NCBI GenBank assembly: GCA_036936605.1
Contig: JAUPFV010000005.1
Coordinates: forward strand, 229,305,770 to 229,369,769
From: Limnanthes douglasii subsp. nivea
Lineage: Eukaryota; Streptophyta; Magnoliopsida; Brassicales; Limnanthaceae
Direction of reading: 5' to 3'
DNA: 64,000 nucleotides
Made by a program: the position numbers and the translations under genes. Of the stretch, positions 22,297-34,653 are shown piece after piece. Under the pieces are notes generated by a model. It did no database searches. It was not told the origin of the DNA and saw nothing but the letters and a program-made list of their open reading frames with translations. Position 1 is the stretch's first letter. Each line of letters opens with the position of its first letter.

Positions 22297-23742
22297 TTAC
22301 TGATTAGTGATATAGCCTAAGCCCAGAGCTTCAAGAATCATAATAGCTTTTAGATTGTTAGGGATGTTATTTATATTAATACTGATATTTCTCTTGCATT
22401 TCAGAGACCAATAGGCAAGCCAGTCAGCTGCCTGATTTTGGTCTCTGAAGAAATGCTTTAATATCATAAGAGCGTGAATTAATCTTCTAATGCAATCGAG
22501 AACATGACTAAGATACCATGAAGCATTCTTACTATTCTGAACTAACAGATTAACAAGAATCAAAGCATCAAAATCAATATCAACCATCGACCAATTGTTG
22601 GCTATGCATAAGCGAAAATTATCTAAAAGAGCGCGAGCTTCAGCAAAGAGAGTGCTCACCTTGCCATAGAGAGAACTGGATCCTATTACCAGATTACCAA
22701 CACTATCTCTAATGACAACATACCCATTAGATTCTCCATTGCCAAGGCAAGCAACATCTGAATTAAGCTTCAGTCTGCCATTGAGAGGAAGGATCCCTTG
22801 GAGGTATAATGGTATGTTCTTGGAGCATAGGTTATAGTTATAACATCCCAAAATATTAGTACCTTGCATATTACCAGTCCAGTGAGACTTTTTCAAAAAC
22901 ATTCTTTGATCAAGAGTATGAAGAACATTATTAATCTGATTAATAACAGCCTTGATGGAGGTGTTTACACCTTTAATTTTAGATACATTTCTAGCTTTCC
23001 AAATGCTATTAAGAATGATAGAAGGTAAGATATGTCTGACATGAACTTTCTTTGCAGTTGACCAGTACCAAACTCTAGTGATGTGTATAAGATTCATGTG
23101 TCATGAAATGTAAATGTTAAAATATATCTGCGTAATACGACCAAATTGACCAAGCAAAATTACAGGAAACAAAGGCATGCTTGGGGGACTCAATATTATT
23201 ACAGAACTGGTATTTAGATGCCAATGAGAGACCTCTCTTTTGAATTAATGTATAAATAGAAATATAATTGTGGAGCAGCTTCCAATGCAGGAAAGAGAAC
23301 TTGATAGGAGTTAGGTTGTTCGACATTGTTTTATCAATAGAAGAAGAGTTATATTCAGTTCTGATTTCATCCCAAGTTTTTTCATATTGTAGCTACCATT
23401 GTTAGAAAGTTTCCAAATCATGCAATCATCTTTATCAACCTTGATAGAAATGTGCTTAATTCTTTCTATAACATCAGGCTGGATAAGGTTACAAACACTA
23501 GTAAGATTCCAGCAATTATTAGACCAGTAGTTACTGACCTTTTCACCAGTAAACCAAAGGTTGTTATCAAAGTCATTAAGTTTCAGGATAGGATGACAAT
23601 TAGTCCAGTTATCCAGCCAAAAATCAACTTGTCCTTTACGCAATTTCTAGCTAATATGAGTCTCAGCAGAATTTCTTATGTTCATCATTCTATTCCATAT
23701 CATAGAGCCAGTTTTGAAGAGCTAATCTGTAAAAGGTGCAAA
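22297..23742 (-). pseudogene. LINE ORF2 C-terminal part: zf-RVT and RNase H
   Basis: The - strand frame starts beside the TRIM with the block IRNSAETHISWKL-KGQVDFWLDNW (about 23700-23600). It continues through SWLYNMK-like linker sequence to CQFCNNIESPKHAFVSCNFAWSIW (about 23200-23130, a CCHC zf-RVT module) and a 266-residue open stretch (23097-22297) with an RNase H-like fold: LNSDVACLGNGESNG, EARALLDNF, DIDFDALILVNLL and NQAADWLA. RNase H would remove the RNA strand during reverse transcription. Only short frame changes occur (near 23310, 23100, 23640), so this part is the best preserved. Confidence 0.8.
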
Positions 23743-23743
23743 G

Positions 23744-24097
23744 TGATGTAGCCCAGAAAGTTTAAACAAAAACCTTTTTAATTTTATTTTATTTTATTCA
23801 AATATCTTATGTATTTAAATCAAATATAATTATATTAAGATTTTATTTTATTTTATTTTAAAATATTTATTTTATTTTAAAATATTTATTTTATTTCCTT
23901 GTATTATAATTTAGGGTTTTGAGAAGCTCTTATATAAAGCCTCATATGCCTTAGATTATTTTAAGTTTTTGGAATAATATATTTTTATCTCTGAAAATTT
24001 CAGTCTTTGTTACCCTTAGATTAAGGTTTCATCATGTTACCCTTGGATTAGGGTTTCATCTATCGTTTCTTCTTCTTCTATTTCCGCCGCGTCATCA
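23744..24097 (+). repeat. TRIM 5' LTR
   Basis: 354 bp, TG...CA. It contains a TATA-like stretch CTTATATAAAGCCTC (about 23929) and repeated TTAGGGTTTCATC words near the 3' end. It is longer than the 3' LTR mainly because of an extra TATTTTAAAATATTTATT unit near 23868. Confidence 0.93.
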
Positions 24098-24100
24098 GTT

Positions 24101-24113
24101 TGGTATCAGAGCC
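24101..24113 (+). promoter_or_regulatory. TRIM primer binding site (tRNA-iMet)
   Basis: TGGTATCAGAGCC, complementary to the 3' end of initiator tRNA-Met, lies 3 bp after the 5' LTR. Confidence 0.9.
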
Positions 24114-24620
24114 TCAGTTCCTGCTATGGGGAAGCATGTTTCTAAAGCCTGATTATTCTGATTCAAGGTTTAAAGAAGAGAGCAACACACATGGTAATGA
24201 AGATCGGGAAGATCTTTTGAGTATGAGGGGGACATACCAGCCGTTTCAATGACGATCGTATTGACCGATTACTGAAGGAGTTTAAATTGGCTATCAATTG
24301 TCGAATCAAGGTAAAAATTGCTTATCGAGATGCTGTATCATGCTATGAAAAAGTTATCAAAACCATATTTTTCATCAGCTGGACATTGGGATGTTGTCTT
24401 CAGGCTATGAAAAGGTTTTCGAAATTATTTTTTTCATCAACCGGATGACTTCAATGTGACTTCGAATAAGGAACACTCGAGAAGAATTTATCTTATTCCG
24501 ATAAGGTCAACAATTGTAATTCCCAATGTAACGATTGAATAAAATAAAATAAATAATTTAGGTTCTTGATGGTGATAGTGCTGTGAATTTGAGGACGAAT
24601 TCTTATCAATCGGGAGAGGA

Positions 24621-24961
24621 TGATGTAGCCTAGAAAGTCCAAACAAAAATCTTTTTTTATTTTATTTTATTTTATTCAAATATCTTATGTATTTAAATCA
24701 AATCTAATTATATTAAGATTTGATTTGATTTTATTTTATTTTAAAATATTTATTTAATTTCCTTGTATTATAATTTAGGGTTTTGAGAAGCTCTTATATA
24801 AAGCCTCATATGCCTTAGATTATTTTAAGTTTTTGGAATAATATATTTTTATCTCTGAAAATTTCAGTCTTTGTTACCCTTAGATTAGGGTTTCATCATG
24901 TTACCCTTAAATTAGGGTTTCATCTATCGTTGCTTCTTATTCTATTTCCGCCGCGTCATCA
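24621..24961 (+). repeat. TRIM 3' LTR
   Basis: 341 bp, matching the 5' LTR apart from a few substitutions and an AT-rich indel. It is preceded by the purine tract at 24611-24620. Confidence 0.93.
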
Positions 24962-24966
24962 CAAAG

Positions 24967-26420
24967 CTTGCAGTATATATTGTGCATTAATTTATACCAA
25001 TAAGTATTGTTTTATCTGGAAGTAGCCCATAGCTTAAAAGATACATAGACTTGAATGTCATCAATATTTCTGACATTTAAGCCTCCCTCTATGAAAGTTT
25101 TACAAATGTTTCTCTATCTGCACTAATGAATTTTGTTGTTAGCATTTTTTGATCCCAAAAGGAACCTGTTGAATATGGTTTCGATCTTTTGTATAATGCC
25201 TTTAGGTAAAACATTGCTCTGCATTCAATAAAGGATGATATTTATCAAGACAGAATTGATCAAAGTGATTCCGCCAGTGAAAGAGCTATGAGCAGCATCC
25301 CACTCTTTGATTTTGTTGCTAATTTTACAAATTAGATTATTGTAATTTCTGACCTTGTTACTAGTGCTAATACCTAAATAGTCAGTAGGAAGATAACTAG
25401 TAGAAAAGCCATAACTATTAGTAATCCCAGCAGCCATAACAATCTTAGTTTTTTCCTTATTTATTACCTGACCTGAGATGGTTTGATATATTAGAAGGAA
25501 TTTGATTATCAATAGTAGACTCCTTACAATTGGTAAAAAAACATAATATTATTTGCAAAAGCAAGATTGTTGATGTGCATGGAGCTTCTGCTTCTATAGT
25601 GCATAGACTTATTAAGAGAAAACAAAGAGTTAATTCCTCTAAACAACACCTCTTCAGTAATGATAAAGAGACAATGATAGATTGGATCTCCTTGCCTTAA
25701 GCCCTTCTTTGTTTTGAAGAAACTAGAGACTTCACCATTAACTAACATAGATACATTAATAGCAGAGATAATCTTTTTAATAAGACAAACAAATCTGTTA
25801 GAAAATCCAAACTTCTTAAGAACTTTAAGGATAAAACAGTGAGCCAAAATGTTGTTATCCTTAACCTTCATGTGGAGATCATATAACAGCTCCTTCATAA
25901 TAAGAATGTTTTCATGAATGCACTTAACAGGTACAAAACCACCTTGATTAGGAGAGATAATTTTAGGCAGAATTAAAGAGATCATGTTAGCTAATATTTT
26001 AGACATGATACGGTTAAGAAGAGAGCATAGACTTATAGGTCTATAATCTTTCCATCTCAAAGGATTAGTGTGTTTATGAATAAGACAGATACCAGTGGCA
26101 AAGATGCCACTAGGTATGTTTTTGCCAAAAATGAAATCCTTCATAGCATTCACCATTTCTTCCTTAATGATATCCCAGTAACTCTTATAAAACAGTGAGT
26201 GTAACCATCCATACCTGGTGCACTTGCAGGATTCATTGTCTTGATTATATGCCAGATTCCAGCCTCATCAGGAGGCTTAAGAATATTCTTGTTGTCTTCC
26301 TCAGTAATAATGGTGGGAATATTGTTGAACAAAGTATTATTCATACAGATCTCCTCATCCTCCTTGTTGTCATAAGGATAATCAGAAAGGGATTTCTCAA
26401 ATAATTCCACAGAAGAGAGA
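24967..26420 (-). pseudogene. LINE ORF2 reverse transcriptase remnant
   Basis: Going leftward on the - strand: SAPGMDGYTHCFIR (about 26220), WKDYRPISLCSLLNRIMSKILANM (about 26060-25990), NQGGFVPVKCIHENILIMKELL (about 25950-25890), GLRQGDPIYHCLFI (about 25700), FANNIMFF in place of the catalytic FADD (about 25560), a palm-to-thumb stretch with VINKEKTKIVMA (about 25460), and IEGGLNVRNIDD (about 25080). The KLDMAKAYD block expected after KVKDNN is missing, a short in-frame loss. Both catalytic Asp are Asn, so it is inactive even apart from frameshifts. Confidence 0.85.
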
Positions 26421-26689
26421 CCAATAGCCTTCTTATCAGTGATCCAGGTATCACCATTTTTAATCCCATTAATGTTGTTCCTTTTCCTTTTTTTTTAACA
26501 AAACTGTGGAAGCATTTTGTATTTTTGTCACCCTCAATAGTCCACTTAGAGTAGAATTGTTGTCTCCAGGAAAGCTTCTTCTATTTTTTGAGCCTTAATA
26601 AGTAAAGTATTAACTTTTGGAAGGTTATGCTTAGACTCAATACTTTGCTGAGTCTGATGGTTGATCTCCATTTTCAGGGCCTCCTCTTA

Positions 26690-27540
26690 TAAGTTATGAA
26701 TTTTATTGAATATGTTACCAATGTAAGATCTATTCCAGTTGCTGAGACATTTTTTAAGACGCTTTAAATTATTCCAAAATATGAACAAAGGATCACCATT
26801 AATCTCTTAATGCCAATTGCTCTCCACAAAAGACAAAAATTGATCATCCAAGGTCCACATTTCATAAAACATAAAACTAGATTTAACTCTAGTAAACTCA
26901 TTAGAAAGTGAGATAATAATAGGCATATGATCTAAACAGGTCCTAGCTTGGTGATAAATCTTAGTATTAGAAAAGGATTCAGTCCATTTGTTTTTGATAA
27001 AAACTCTATTGAATCGCTTCCACTTAGAGCCATTAGACCATGTGTACTTAGAGCCTGTGTAAGTAGCATCTTCGGTTATGCATTGACTTATCATATCATC
27101 AAAATCATTAGTGTTTTTAAGACATAAAGTGTTGCAACCTAGTTGTTCATCAACTGAACAAACAACATTAAAATCACCACAAATCATCCAATCAAGGTCA
27201 GTTGTAGCAATGTTTTTTAAGAAGCTCCAAAGCTCAACTCTATTAAGCCTCTCGCACTTAGCATAAACTATAGTGAGAAAAATAGTTTTGGGATCATTCC
27301 TTAAGTTTATTTGGACATTTATGCAATGATTCAGATCATTTAATATAACAACATATAGATCCTCATGCTAGAAGAGCCAAATCTTATTTGAAATATTTTG
27401 AGTAGAATTTGTAAAACCCAACTTCCCAGCAATGTTATCTATATCATCAACATCAATTAAAGGTTCCTGAATTTCTATGAGTTTACTTGTTCCGTTGAAT
27501 TGCAGAGCTTTAATGATTTTGATCATGGTTTTCTTCTTTC
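26690..27540 (-). pseudogene. LINE ORF2 endonuclease domain remnant
   Basis: On the - strand, EIQEPLIDVDDIDNI (about 27480-27430), then TIVYAKCERLNRVELW (about 27270), then an open stretch 27187-26807 with MICGDFNVV (catalytic Asp/Asn), YTWSNGSKWKRFNRVFI and RTCLDHMPIIIS (the SDH-type motif, Ser to Leu). This is an APE-type endonuclease that nicks target DNA. Stops and a frame change near 27190 and 27370 break it. Confidence 0.8.
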
Positions 27541-27756
27541 CTTTAGCAACCTTTAATGTCGTGTCAAAAATTTCCCTGGAGCTTCCTTCATCTTCATCTC
27601 TATCATTCTTTTTTGATTCCTTTGGAGATTTCTAATAATACTCTCTGTGATTAGCAGTCCTCTCACTTGTTTCCTTTGTTTCAGTCTCTGTTTTTTTGTA
27701 GATTTTATCCAATCGGTATACTGCTTTTCTCTATAGAATTCTGGAGATTGAGGCTT

Positions 27757-28801
27757 TCATTTTTCCTGAGTGATGTTTAATCTTGGTGAGTTTTGAAGAC
27801 TTTCTATATTGTAAGCCTTTGGTGTAGAACCAGAGTCCAAATTATCGTATTCGTTGTTAGCAGCATTAGCCCCATAAGAAAGTGCTTCGAGTGCCTCAAT
27901 GATTTCACCTTGGTCAGGAGTCTTGAATCCAATAGAATTTTCATTCTGTTCTTGTTCCTTTTCTTGAGCAGTTATTTCTTCATTAACAACTATTGAATTG
28001 ATTTTATTAGCTCCAGTAGTGTTTAATTCTTTCTCTAAATCATATGCATTATCTTTCTGAATTTTCTTGCATTGATATTTGCAGTGACCCAGATGTTGGC
28101 AATGAATACAATATTTTGGAACATTCAAATACGAAATTCTAACCGAGTGTCCATAATTGCATCCAAAGCCAATCCATACATCACTTTGACGCTTCCAGGT
28201 AACATCTATTTCCACCAGAGCAGTGCAATAATGGAATAAACTGTTTTCGGATGGAACTTTCACAACCAGTGGCTCACCCATCATCGATGCTATGGATTTA
28301 ACCACATTTTTATCATATAAGTGCTCTGGAAGGTGAAGCTTAATCCAAACAGGGGCAATTGGGCTCTCTTTAGTGAAATCTCCAGTCCATTTAAGCAGCC
28401 TCATGACTGTACTACCTATAGTCCATACCGAAGGATGCCACATTTTGCACAAATCTTGCTTTGAGTCTAGTTCGAATATAACATGTAATCCTAAACTTTA
28501 TATATATATATATATATATATATGCAGATTGAAACTTGAAAGATTCAAGAAACTGAAGAAGAAAGTTTCTTTTTAGTAGACTATAAGTGAATTTACCAAC
28601 AATTGAGTGCTTAGATTGAGATTTGAGATGTTCTAGAATTTCCTTGCTGTACTGAATAGATAAATGGTCTGATTTTTCAGTTGTCGATTCTGACTCGAAT
28701 TCAAGCTTTTTGTTGTTGATTGAACTCTTCTTGATAATATCTGCGTAAGATACCGAGTTTGAATCCATTTTGTTGCTGTCGGTTGCCATTGCTATCATCA
28801 A
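27757..28801 (-). pseudogene. LINE ORF1 (DUF4283 plus CCHC knuckle), frame broken at a TA repeat
   Basis: It likely starts at the ATG near 28789 (MATDSNKMDSN), then SYADIIKKS, a hallmark of plant LINE ORF1. After a (TA)n tract (28498-28523) the frame shifts. The second part (28452-27757) carries VMRLLKWTGDF, APVWIKLHLPEHLYD, GEPLVVK and the knuckle YCIHCQHLGHCKYQC, then an acidic tail ending at TGA/TAA near 27757. It binds element RNA in related LINEs. Apart from the repeat-linked frame change it is quite well preserved. Confidence 0.82.
28498..28523. repeat. (TA)n microsatellite inside LINE ORF1
   Basis: About 13 TA units lie within the ORF1 coding region. They read YIYIYIYI on the - strand and coincide with the point where the frame changes. 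Confidence 0.9.
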
Positions 28802-28849
28802 ATCAGTAGATTTAAGCTATAGGAGGAAATAAAAAAAAAAAAAGATCTT

Positions 28850-30305
28850 TCTTATAGTTCAAAAAAAATCTTTAAATTTTTTGGAGAAAAAGAAATAAGC
28901 ATCCTTAAACCACTTGGTTCCGAGAGAAAGAGATCTATAACAACTTAACCGGTCTGAATTTGTAGCTCTTTTATTTTTTATTTTTTAGATCGATTTTAAT
29001 GTTTGAGTCTAAAACCAAATGGAGCCGTGTTAAATTTGATTTAGTTTTTCAAATTGATAACCAATCTACCAGCTTGGCAGTTTGGTTTTCTTATTGACGA
29101 GCGGGTAAAAATCAATTTACTTTTGACCATCTCAGCCACGCGGCACACGCGGTGATATGGGCCCTGCTTCCTTTGGCGAGACACACGATGCGACACCAAA
29201 ACACACCAAGTGGCAGAATTACATTCGATGATCAAATATTAAACTGAAGTTAGGCTACCGATAAGCGGTGTTCATAAGATCATGGGGAGGAGTACAGAAA
29301 AAAAAAATCATTATTAAATTGGTCGCTTCTGAATTCTTCTAATGCTTAGTATAAAATTACATGAAAATATTGTTCAGGAAAAGTTGATGGAAATATCGAT
29401 ACTTATCTTCCATCATTTTATTGGAATTTTAAGTTTAATTGGTGATTCCCGATTGTCCCCCAAATGCAGCAGGTAAAGTCCGTACATTTAGATTTCAACG
29501 ACTAAGTTTCTATGTTTAATTTCCGGCAATATTCGCATATTTTAATGTCCAAGGTTTTTCTACCACATAATTTCGATAAAGCTTATAACCTTAACTTTCA
29601 GCATATTTATTTGTACCTAAGTTTCACTTGAGTTCATGTCTAAGTCATTTTCGATTTTATTTATCGATATATTTTTAGTATTAACTAATTATTTGATTTA
29701 AAAATCGTTAATGAGAACTATTTTCTTTTTCAAGACTTTTTTTTTTTTTGCATTATTTGTAAACTTAAGTTTAATCTGTTTATTATTTTCAAGCTTTCCA
29801 TTTTAAACATTATTTTGAGTTGAAATCTCTAAATAATTATTCATAACAAATCCAATGTCATAAAATCTTATCTTTTCAAATGCAACTATATTTAGAGTAT
29901 ACTTTTTAACATAATTCAATGACTATTTAAAGTACAAATAACTTGTTTTAGTATTACTACGTTTAAAAATAATATTTTATATAATCTATATTTAAATTAG
30001 TTTCATCAATATGTTTTGTTAGTGTAAATTTTCAAACCATATTTAGTTAGGTGTATGTATATTGAAATTTTCTTAAAAATTTGTATTTATTGTAAAATGT
30101 TATACATTTTTCACAGTTTGGTTTATTTTTGGTTTGAAATTGATTTTCCTTATGAAATTTAGTTATAAGTTGTGAAAATAATTCTTTTTATAAAGTGTAT
30201 GCTACTCGTAGCTTAAGTCAACAAAAAAGAAACTTTTATCAAAGTTTGTCTTCAAACTGAAATAAGTTGTTCATGTTGCTCTTATTTGCTAACATTAAAA
30301 AGAAG
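28850..30305. other. AT-rich spacer, nothing recognised
   Basis: I see no conserved protein, repeat or RNA gene. The short minus-strand open frame at 29041-29235 has no recognisable motif. Confidence 0.35.
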
Positions 30306-30309
30306 AGTT

Positions 30310-31760
30310 AGATACCATCATGTTTATGGAATCACCATTGACAACAATTGATGTGATGAATTATGATTTGGTTTCCTTAGATAAGTTTGATGGAAAAACT
30401 TTACAAAGTGTCAAAATAAGTAAAAGTTTGCTTTCAATTTTGAAAATTTGTAATGCTCTTTAGAAGAAATATAAAATAATAAAAAATTGTGCCATTTTTT
30501 TGTATTTTAATACTCAGATATATGTTTTTAGGTGTAAATTTATTCTCTTATTATGAACTCCATATACCAGTTAACAACTGCATATTCATAATAGTAAAAC
30601 TTCTGGAAACATTCCAAATATTCCAAGTTAGAGCAGATATATGAAACTGCCTCATCAAGAGAAAAAAAATACTATAAAAGGATTCTCTATATACTAATGA
30701 CGATAATATAGAACATATCTAAAAAAATCTAAAAATTAAAAACGAATACTTTGTAGAGGATAAAACATATGAAGAATCTAATAATGGAATTTTCAAGAGC
30801 ATCAACTTAACTGAGCCAAATAAAATAAAAATATTCTCACAAAAAGCGCTCAAAAAATATATAATCAGTTTATTAAAGAGTGGAAGTGGTTGTTACATTT
30901 CTAGTAGAGCATGTCATTTTGCAAGAGATCTTGAAATCTTTGAAAGAAAAATGAGAGCGTAAATCATATGAAGATAAAATTATAGTAGTGGTGACATAAG
31001 TCAATACTATGGGGAAAAATCTTATAATCAGTGGTATGTCAAATGTGCATCAGCGTACGTTACCCATGAATTTTATATTCAAATCAATTGAAAAAAGTAG
31101 CAATATATAAGATACGCAAATGGACAACACCGAAAAACCTAAAATGGAAACTTTATGTTAGTGTTTACTAACGACAAAATGATAACCCTTATAGATATTT
31201 TATATGTTCCGAATATGAACAAAAACTTGTATATTTAATGATCTCTTGGATAAAGTCAATATTCATTCAACATATGAATCCAAAAAACTCAATATAATTT
31301 TGGTAGGAACGATTACTCTTGTAATAAATTGACAATAATAATGTATTAGTGATGCTTTCATGAACAAAACTATTAATTTCTTTTTACTCTTGCATGTAAA
31401 ATAACTTTTTATGATAAAATTGGTAGACTTTTACATATGAGGTACAATACGATTGGAAAAATAGGTAAACATGACATATAAATTATGACATATGTTCATA
31501 TAATAAATATAAATTATATGTATAATAAAAAATAATTGAAAAGATATATTAAATTGTTAAAAGATGAATACGTTTATCAAAAATGGTACACACCGATACG
31601 TGACTTAAATTGTGGAAATATATTATCTTTCATAGATGACTATGTTAGAAAGAAATGGTTCAGTATGTGCTTAATGATGTATTTGGCTATTGTCCGATGA
31701 TTAAATCAATTAGTAAGTTGACAAACATGTGAAAGACCATTATGTACGTGATTGTTTAGA
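30310..31760 (+). mobile_element. Decayed Ty1/copia remnant A (gag, preintegrase, integrase fragments)
   Basis: MNYDLVSLDKFDGKTLQ (about 30355-30405) matches the start of a copia Gag. LTLIDILYVPNMNKNL (about 31180-31230) is the block just before the Gag-preintegrase region, followed by fragments ending in VHTDTRDLNCGNILSFIDDYVRK (about 31590-31650), the start of an integrase core. All frames are riddled with stops. No LTR or PBS could be paired with it. It differs from remnant B further right because both contain the same pol region. Confidence 0.55.
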
Positions 31761-32070
31761 GACTGGGTTAATATTTGTATAATTTGAAAGATGAGGTCCA
31801 AGTATTTACACTTAAGACTAAACTATTTGTCGAGAAAATTAAATTGAATAAACAATTTAATCGAGTTATGGTCCATGACCACAGAACTAACTAAGGGTTT
31901 AAATGTAATTAAGATAAATTTTAACCCTAGTTTCATTCATATATAAAGAGACGTGTGATAATGTTCCTCTAATCTATCACATAATTTTCATGTCGCTCTT
32001 AGTGGTTAGAAGTATCAAAAATACCCTCGTTTGTTTCATGTGTTTTTTCTACAGATTAACAAAAGATAAA

Positions 32071-32200
32071 GAACAAGATTGAAGAATCATAAGAAAAGAG
32101 TAGATTAAGAGGATTGAAGCGAATATTATATAGAAGAACAAGATTGAAGAATCATAAGAAAATAGTAGATTAAGAGGATTGAAGCGAATAGTATATAGAA
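32071..32200 (+). repeat. Two tandem 65-bp units
   Basis: Units start GAACAAGATTGAAGAATCAT at 32071 and 32136 and differ by very few bases. A truncated third start (GAACAATATCG) is at 32201. They lie downstream of a possible LTR segment (about 31800-32070) with TATATAAAGAGACG at about 31940. Confidence 0.9.
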
Positions 32201-32379
32201 GAACAATATCGCTTCTTCAAACTATCATTAGTTTAACAAGCAATTGTTTTCACCCTGCAGTAATATATAGAGAAATCGCGTTTGAGATTAAGTTAGTTAT
32301 CAAGGGTTTAAATCCATACACTCAATATCGAGGGTATAAATTCAGTTGGTGCATGTAGATTGTGGAGAGAAATCGTTAA

Positions 32380-33700
32380 AAAGCGGAGAAAAATGTTGAA
32401 AACCAACAAGAGAGAAAATCAGAGAGAGAGCAAAATACAAAATATTAATAAATGTGTATAAGGCTGTTAAAGGGTCATAAGATCTCAAAAGAAGTGGAGA
32501 TGACTATTTGGAATAAAAATAAAATAAAGTTTTATGATATAATAGCATTTTGAGTGATTCAAAATAATTTATCAACTAGTATCATAATTCAGTTCCTTAT
32601 CGATAGTATTATTGTTTTATTGATCAAATAAAAAACATGATATTTTTAATTTCAGTACGAAATCCATACATTGGAAATTGTTTGATGTTTGAAGTAATTA
32701 GGATGTGTAATTGGAGATTAAAGAATAGTTGATTGATTTAAGTAGATAAACTTATGATTAATATTACGTGTTCTTATCGCTAAGTTTTCAGTTTTAAGCA
32801 AAAATAATGTTTTCACTAAATGTTGGGTTTATCTGCGGTTGGAAAAAATTGGAATTTCGTGACAGATCAAACTCTAAATCAGCATGAAAAAATTCATAAC
32901 ACCACTTCTCTAGGAAACATCCTTGCTTGACACAACATGCTACTTCAATGAACCCAATGCATAGTTCACTGCGAACATATCGCATTATTGTAGTTAAAAG
33001 TTTACTGCTACAGTCGAACATTTATGGGGTTTTTTAGTTGGGTATTCCTTCTTTTGGAAATGTAACCATATAATATATTTAATGGATCTTGTTTTTTTGT
33101 AAATGTGATTGATTTATAGGTGTTTATATATTAAGTATAATTGCATTATTAATGTTACACGGACTACGCTAGGTAAATCTTAAAACCGATATATAATCCG
33201 AAAAAGGTTGTTGGTGAAATGAGGAACCTAAGGTCTAGAATTTTCATGGATTAATCCAATTACAAAAATTATAGGCCCAAAAAAGGTTAATATTAAGCAA
33301 TATTTAGTCATGAAAGAGGGATTACATATGAATTGGCCGTTAAGGTTTAATTGAAATAAAGATATTAGCCTAAAGGAGGGATTCGCCATTATTAGGTCAA
33401 TTAAAAATATATCAATATCAATTTTTTCTCAAACTCATAAAATACATGTTGATATGTTTGTCTAAGTGTATCTTATTAGCGGTTTATGTTATGTTTTATA
33501 TGTAATATACCACGTTTTAGACATTGTGTATAAGAATAAATGTATAATAAATGTGTGATTTATGTGTTGTTTATCATGTGTAAAGTTGTAGTAAATATTA
33601 TAACCCATAACGTAATAAACCCTCAATTTTTTTATGTGTTAATATTTTCCAATAATAGAAAACATGACAATTATATTTGAACTGTCATGATCTTAACTTG
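32380..33700. other. AT-rich stretch, nothing clearly recognised
   Basis: No conserved motif found. It may be the untranslated leader or LTR of one of the surrounding copia remnants, but I cannot pair it with another copy. Confidence 0.3.
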
Positions 33701-34653
33701 ACATTAAATAGTAGGAAGCCTACGACGTTCACTAAATAATATTCTCTTAAAGATAAGAAAGAGTTTGAGACGTGAGAAAAGTCAAATATGTTATGATTGA
33801 CAATCATAAAATAATGGATACTTTTGGAATTTCGTGGGACTGTCTCGATTGAGATCACCAATGTAATTGAGTCTCTCAAAGCATTTGAGAAACGTTTTGC
33901 CGAAGTTTAATATGGTGGAGATTAAGATGATGTTATTTCAGCTCTCCACCATGAAGTTTAATGGAGAAATAAAAATAAGACAACGTATTTCCGGGTGGTA
34001 ACTAATCACGTCAAATGTAAAGGCTATTAAGATTGACATTCCCAGAGAAGTTATAATAGGGTGTGCATTTCAGTTTTTTATTATCATGAGAATTGAACAA
34101 TTATCAAATTATCTTCTCGAGCTACTTAGGAGAAAGATAAGATGAAATAAGAACGTACTAAGGAGTATAAGGTGATTTTTTAATAGAGAAAATGGAGAAG
34201 CAAAATTATAATAGAGTATTTGATAAGACTTCCAATTTATGAGTAAAGAAACCTAAATAATCATATGTTGCAGGTTGGTGTTTTTTTTTGCAATAGGGCG
34301 AACCTCTAAAAAATGAGTATCAAAAGTACCAAGTTTAAATAAAATCTAACTGTAATCTAAAAAATCTGATATATTTAGAAATCAATTTGATATGGCTACG
34401 ATCACGCATGTTTGTATTTATATGAAGGATACGATAAGGAGATAAAGCTTCAGTGATGGTGAAAGTTCCATACATCAAGCCAAAAATTGTGTGCTTAGTG
34501 AATTTCATTTGCTATTTACAACTATTGTTTTCTAGTGAACATTTATTGTATTTGAAAGATGTTAGTATGAATTTGATATTTTCCTGTAAAAGACACCTTA
34601 AAATATGTCTAGAAATAATAAAATGGCTATTTATTTACATGTTAATGTGATAG

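Larger units (their letters stand above)
23744..24961 (+). mobile_element. TRIM (terminal-repeat retrotransposon in miniature), complete, with 5-bp TSD
   Basis: Two direct LTRs (23744-24097 and 24621-24961) start TGATGTAGCC and end GCGTCATCA, with a 523-bp interior that has no protein. The PBS TGGTATCAGAGCC directly follows LTR1 (24101) and a purine tract CGGGAGAGGA precedes LTR2. The element is flanked by a perfect CAAAG duplication (23739-23743 and 24962-24966). It interrupts the minus-strand LINE ORF2. Being noncoding, it must have moved using proteins from another retrotransposon. Confidence 0.95.
22297..28810 (-). mobile_element. LINE (L1-like, RNase H-containing), decayed, - strand, split by a TRIM
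   Basis: Reading leftward from 28801: ORF1 (DUF4283 plus CCHC knuckle), ORF2 endonuclease, reverse transcriptase, zf-RVT and RNase H, ending at a stop at 22297. A 1.2-kb TRIM (23744-24961) splits ORF2 between the EGG-LNVR block and the DFWLDNW block. It is less decayed than the + strand LINE, but the reverse transcriptase active site is lost. The 5' end is near 28810-28860, where an A-run occurs on the + strand. The 3' end is uncertain. Confidence 0.85.

Noticed and set aside
29041..29235. Open frame of 64 codons
   Set aside because: No motif, no promoter or splice context, in AT-rich spacer.
31800..32270. Possible LTR between the two copia remnants
   Set aside because: It has a TATA-like box and polyadenylation-like AT-rich sequence, but no second copy, PBS or target duplication was seen.
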